64,000 nt of DNA from Eutreptiella sp. 'Long Island Sound 2002' (Eukaryota > Euglenozoa > Euglenophyceae > Eutreptiales > Eutreptiaceae), in contig OZ038400.1 in the NCBI GenBank assembly GCA_964036045.1, positions 11,591,079 to 11,655,078 of the forward strand, written 5' to 3'. Positions 63,156-64,000 of the stretch are shown piece by piece. Both the position numbers and the translations under genes were made by a program. Numbering within the stretch: the first letter of the stretch is position 1; each line of letters starts with the position of its first letter. Below the pieces are notes generated by a model. The model was not told where the DNA came from. It made no database searches and saw nothing but the letters and a program-made list of their open reading frames with translations.

Positions 63156-64000
63156 GGCAGTGGCAGGGGCAGGGGCAGGGGCAGGGGCAGGGGCAGGGGC
63201 AGGGGTTGTCGGAGGTGCATGGGCAGTGGCAGGGGCAGATGCAAGGGCAGGGGCAGGGGCAGGGGCAGGAGCAGGGGCAGAGGCTGGGGCACGGGCAGGG
63301 GCAGGGGCAGGCGTAGGGGCAGGGGCAGGGGCAGGGGCAGGGGCAGTAGCAGGGGCAGTGGCAGGGGCAGGGGCACGGGCATGGGCAGGGGCAGTGGCTG
63401 GGGCAGTGGCAGGGGCAGGGGCAGGGGCAGTGTCAGGGGCAGTGGCAGCGGCAGGGGCAGGGGCAGGGGCAGGGGCATGGGCAGGGGCAGGGGCAGGGGC
63501 AAGGGCTGTGGCAGTAGCAGGGGCAGGGGCAGGGGCAGGGGCAGTGGCAGTGGCAGGGGCAGGTGCAGGGGCAGGGGCAGTGGCAGGGGCAGGGGGGGCA
63601 GGGGCAGGGGCAGGGGCAGGGGTAGGGGCAGGGGCCGGGGCAGGGGCAGGAGCAGGGGCAGTGGGAGGGGCAAGGTCAGTGGCAGGTGCAGGGGCCGGGG
63701 CTGGGCAGGGGCAGGGGCAGGGGCCGTGGCAGGGGCAGTGGCTGGGGCAGGGGCAGTGGCAGGGGCAGGGGCAGTGGCAGGGGCAGGGGTAGGGGCAGGG
63801 GCAGGGGCTGTCGCAGGAGTAGGGGCAGTGGCAGGGGCAGGGGCCCGGGCAGGGGCAGGGGCAGGGGCAGGAGCAGTGGCAGGGGCAGTGGCAGGGGCAG
63901 GGGCAGGGGCAGTGGGAGGGGTTGGGGCAGGGGCAGTGGCAGTGGCAGGGGCAGGGGCAGGGACAGAGGCGGGGGCACGGGGGGCAGGGGCAGGGGCAGG
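63156..64000. repeat. (GGGGCA)n hexanucleotide array, third block, open at the window end
   Basis: After GCAGCATGCG the 23-bp units give way to GGGGCA repeats that reach the last base. Variants are GTGGCA, GGGGCC, GGGGTA and GGGGCT. It has the same G-quadruplex potential as the first two blocks. Its length is unknown because it runs off the window. Confidence 0.95.

Overview
This window looks like non-genic, repeat-built eukaryotic DNA, and I find no gene I would defend. It holds a long homogeneous satellite array with multi-monomer higher-order repeats, a tRNA-derived SINE-like insertion, a retroelement-like block with a short tandem 3' tail, and kilobases of G-rich micro- and minisatellite. 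There is no bacterial-style operon, no rRNA and no convincing exon. An animal, possibly a vertebrate, fits the SINE and retroelement signs best, but the species cannot be read from the sequence.

Layout. (1) 1-56,039: an uninterrupted head-to-tail satellite with a 215-bp monomer. From a fixed anchor (GTGCAAGGG at 163) to the last one (56,029) there are exactly 260 monomer steps once one 1-bp insertion, five 1-bp deletions and three 10-bp deletions are counted. Local higher-order repeats of 3, 4, 6-7, 7 and 14 monomers sit on this background, and some of their junction monomers are visible half-and-half recombinants. (2) 56,040-57,097: a retroelement-like block on the minus strand with a (CTTA)4 3' tail touching the satellite, and at its other end a 180-bp tandem promoter-like module (CCAAT and TATAAA) present about 1.8 times. 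(3) 57,098-58,590: an imperfect GGGGCA hexanucleotide array, split at 57,536-57,737 by a minus-strand tRNA-derived SINE with A box, B box and a (TTTACC)3 tail. (4) 58,591-58,846: a short non-tandem GC-rich island, with a 7-bp tandem tail on its left edge and a 13-G run on its right. (5) 58,847-63,155: a GC- and CpG-rich minisatellite of 23-bp period, roughly 185 units, whose unit is a near-perfect hairpin plus a 5-base spacer, with 253-bp and 422-bp superrepeats. (6) 63,156-64,000: the GGGGCA array again, running off the window.

How it fits together. The window seems to cross the edge of a large satellite block, possibly centromeric, pericentromeric or on a sex or germline-restricted chromosome, into G-rich repeats that collect minus-strand retroelements. 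The satellite appears to evolve by unequal crossover and conversion, with the expected decay of the terminal monomer. The many long open frames, especially the 500-700 codon ones at the right, come from repeat units that rarely or never form stop codons and should not be taken as genes.
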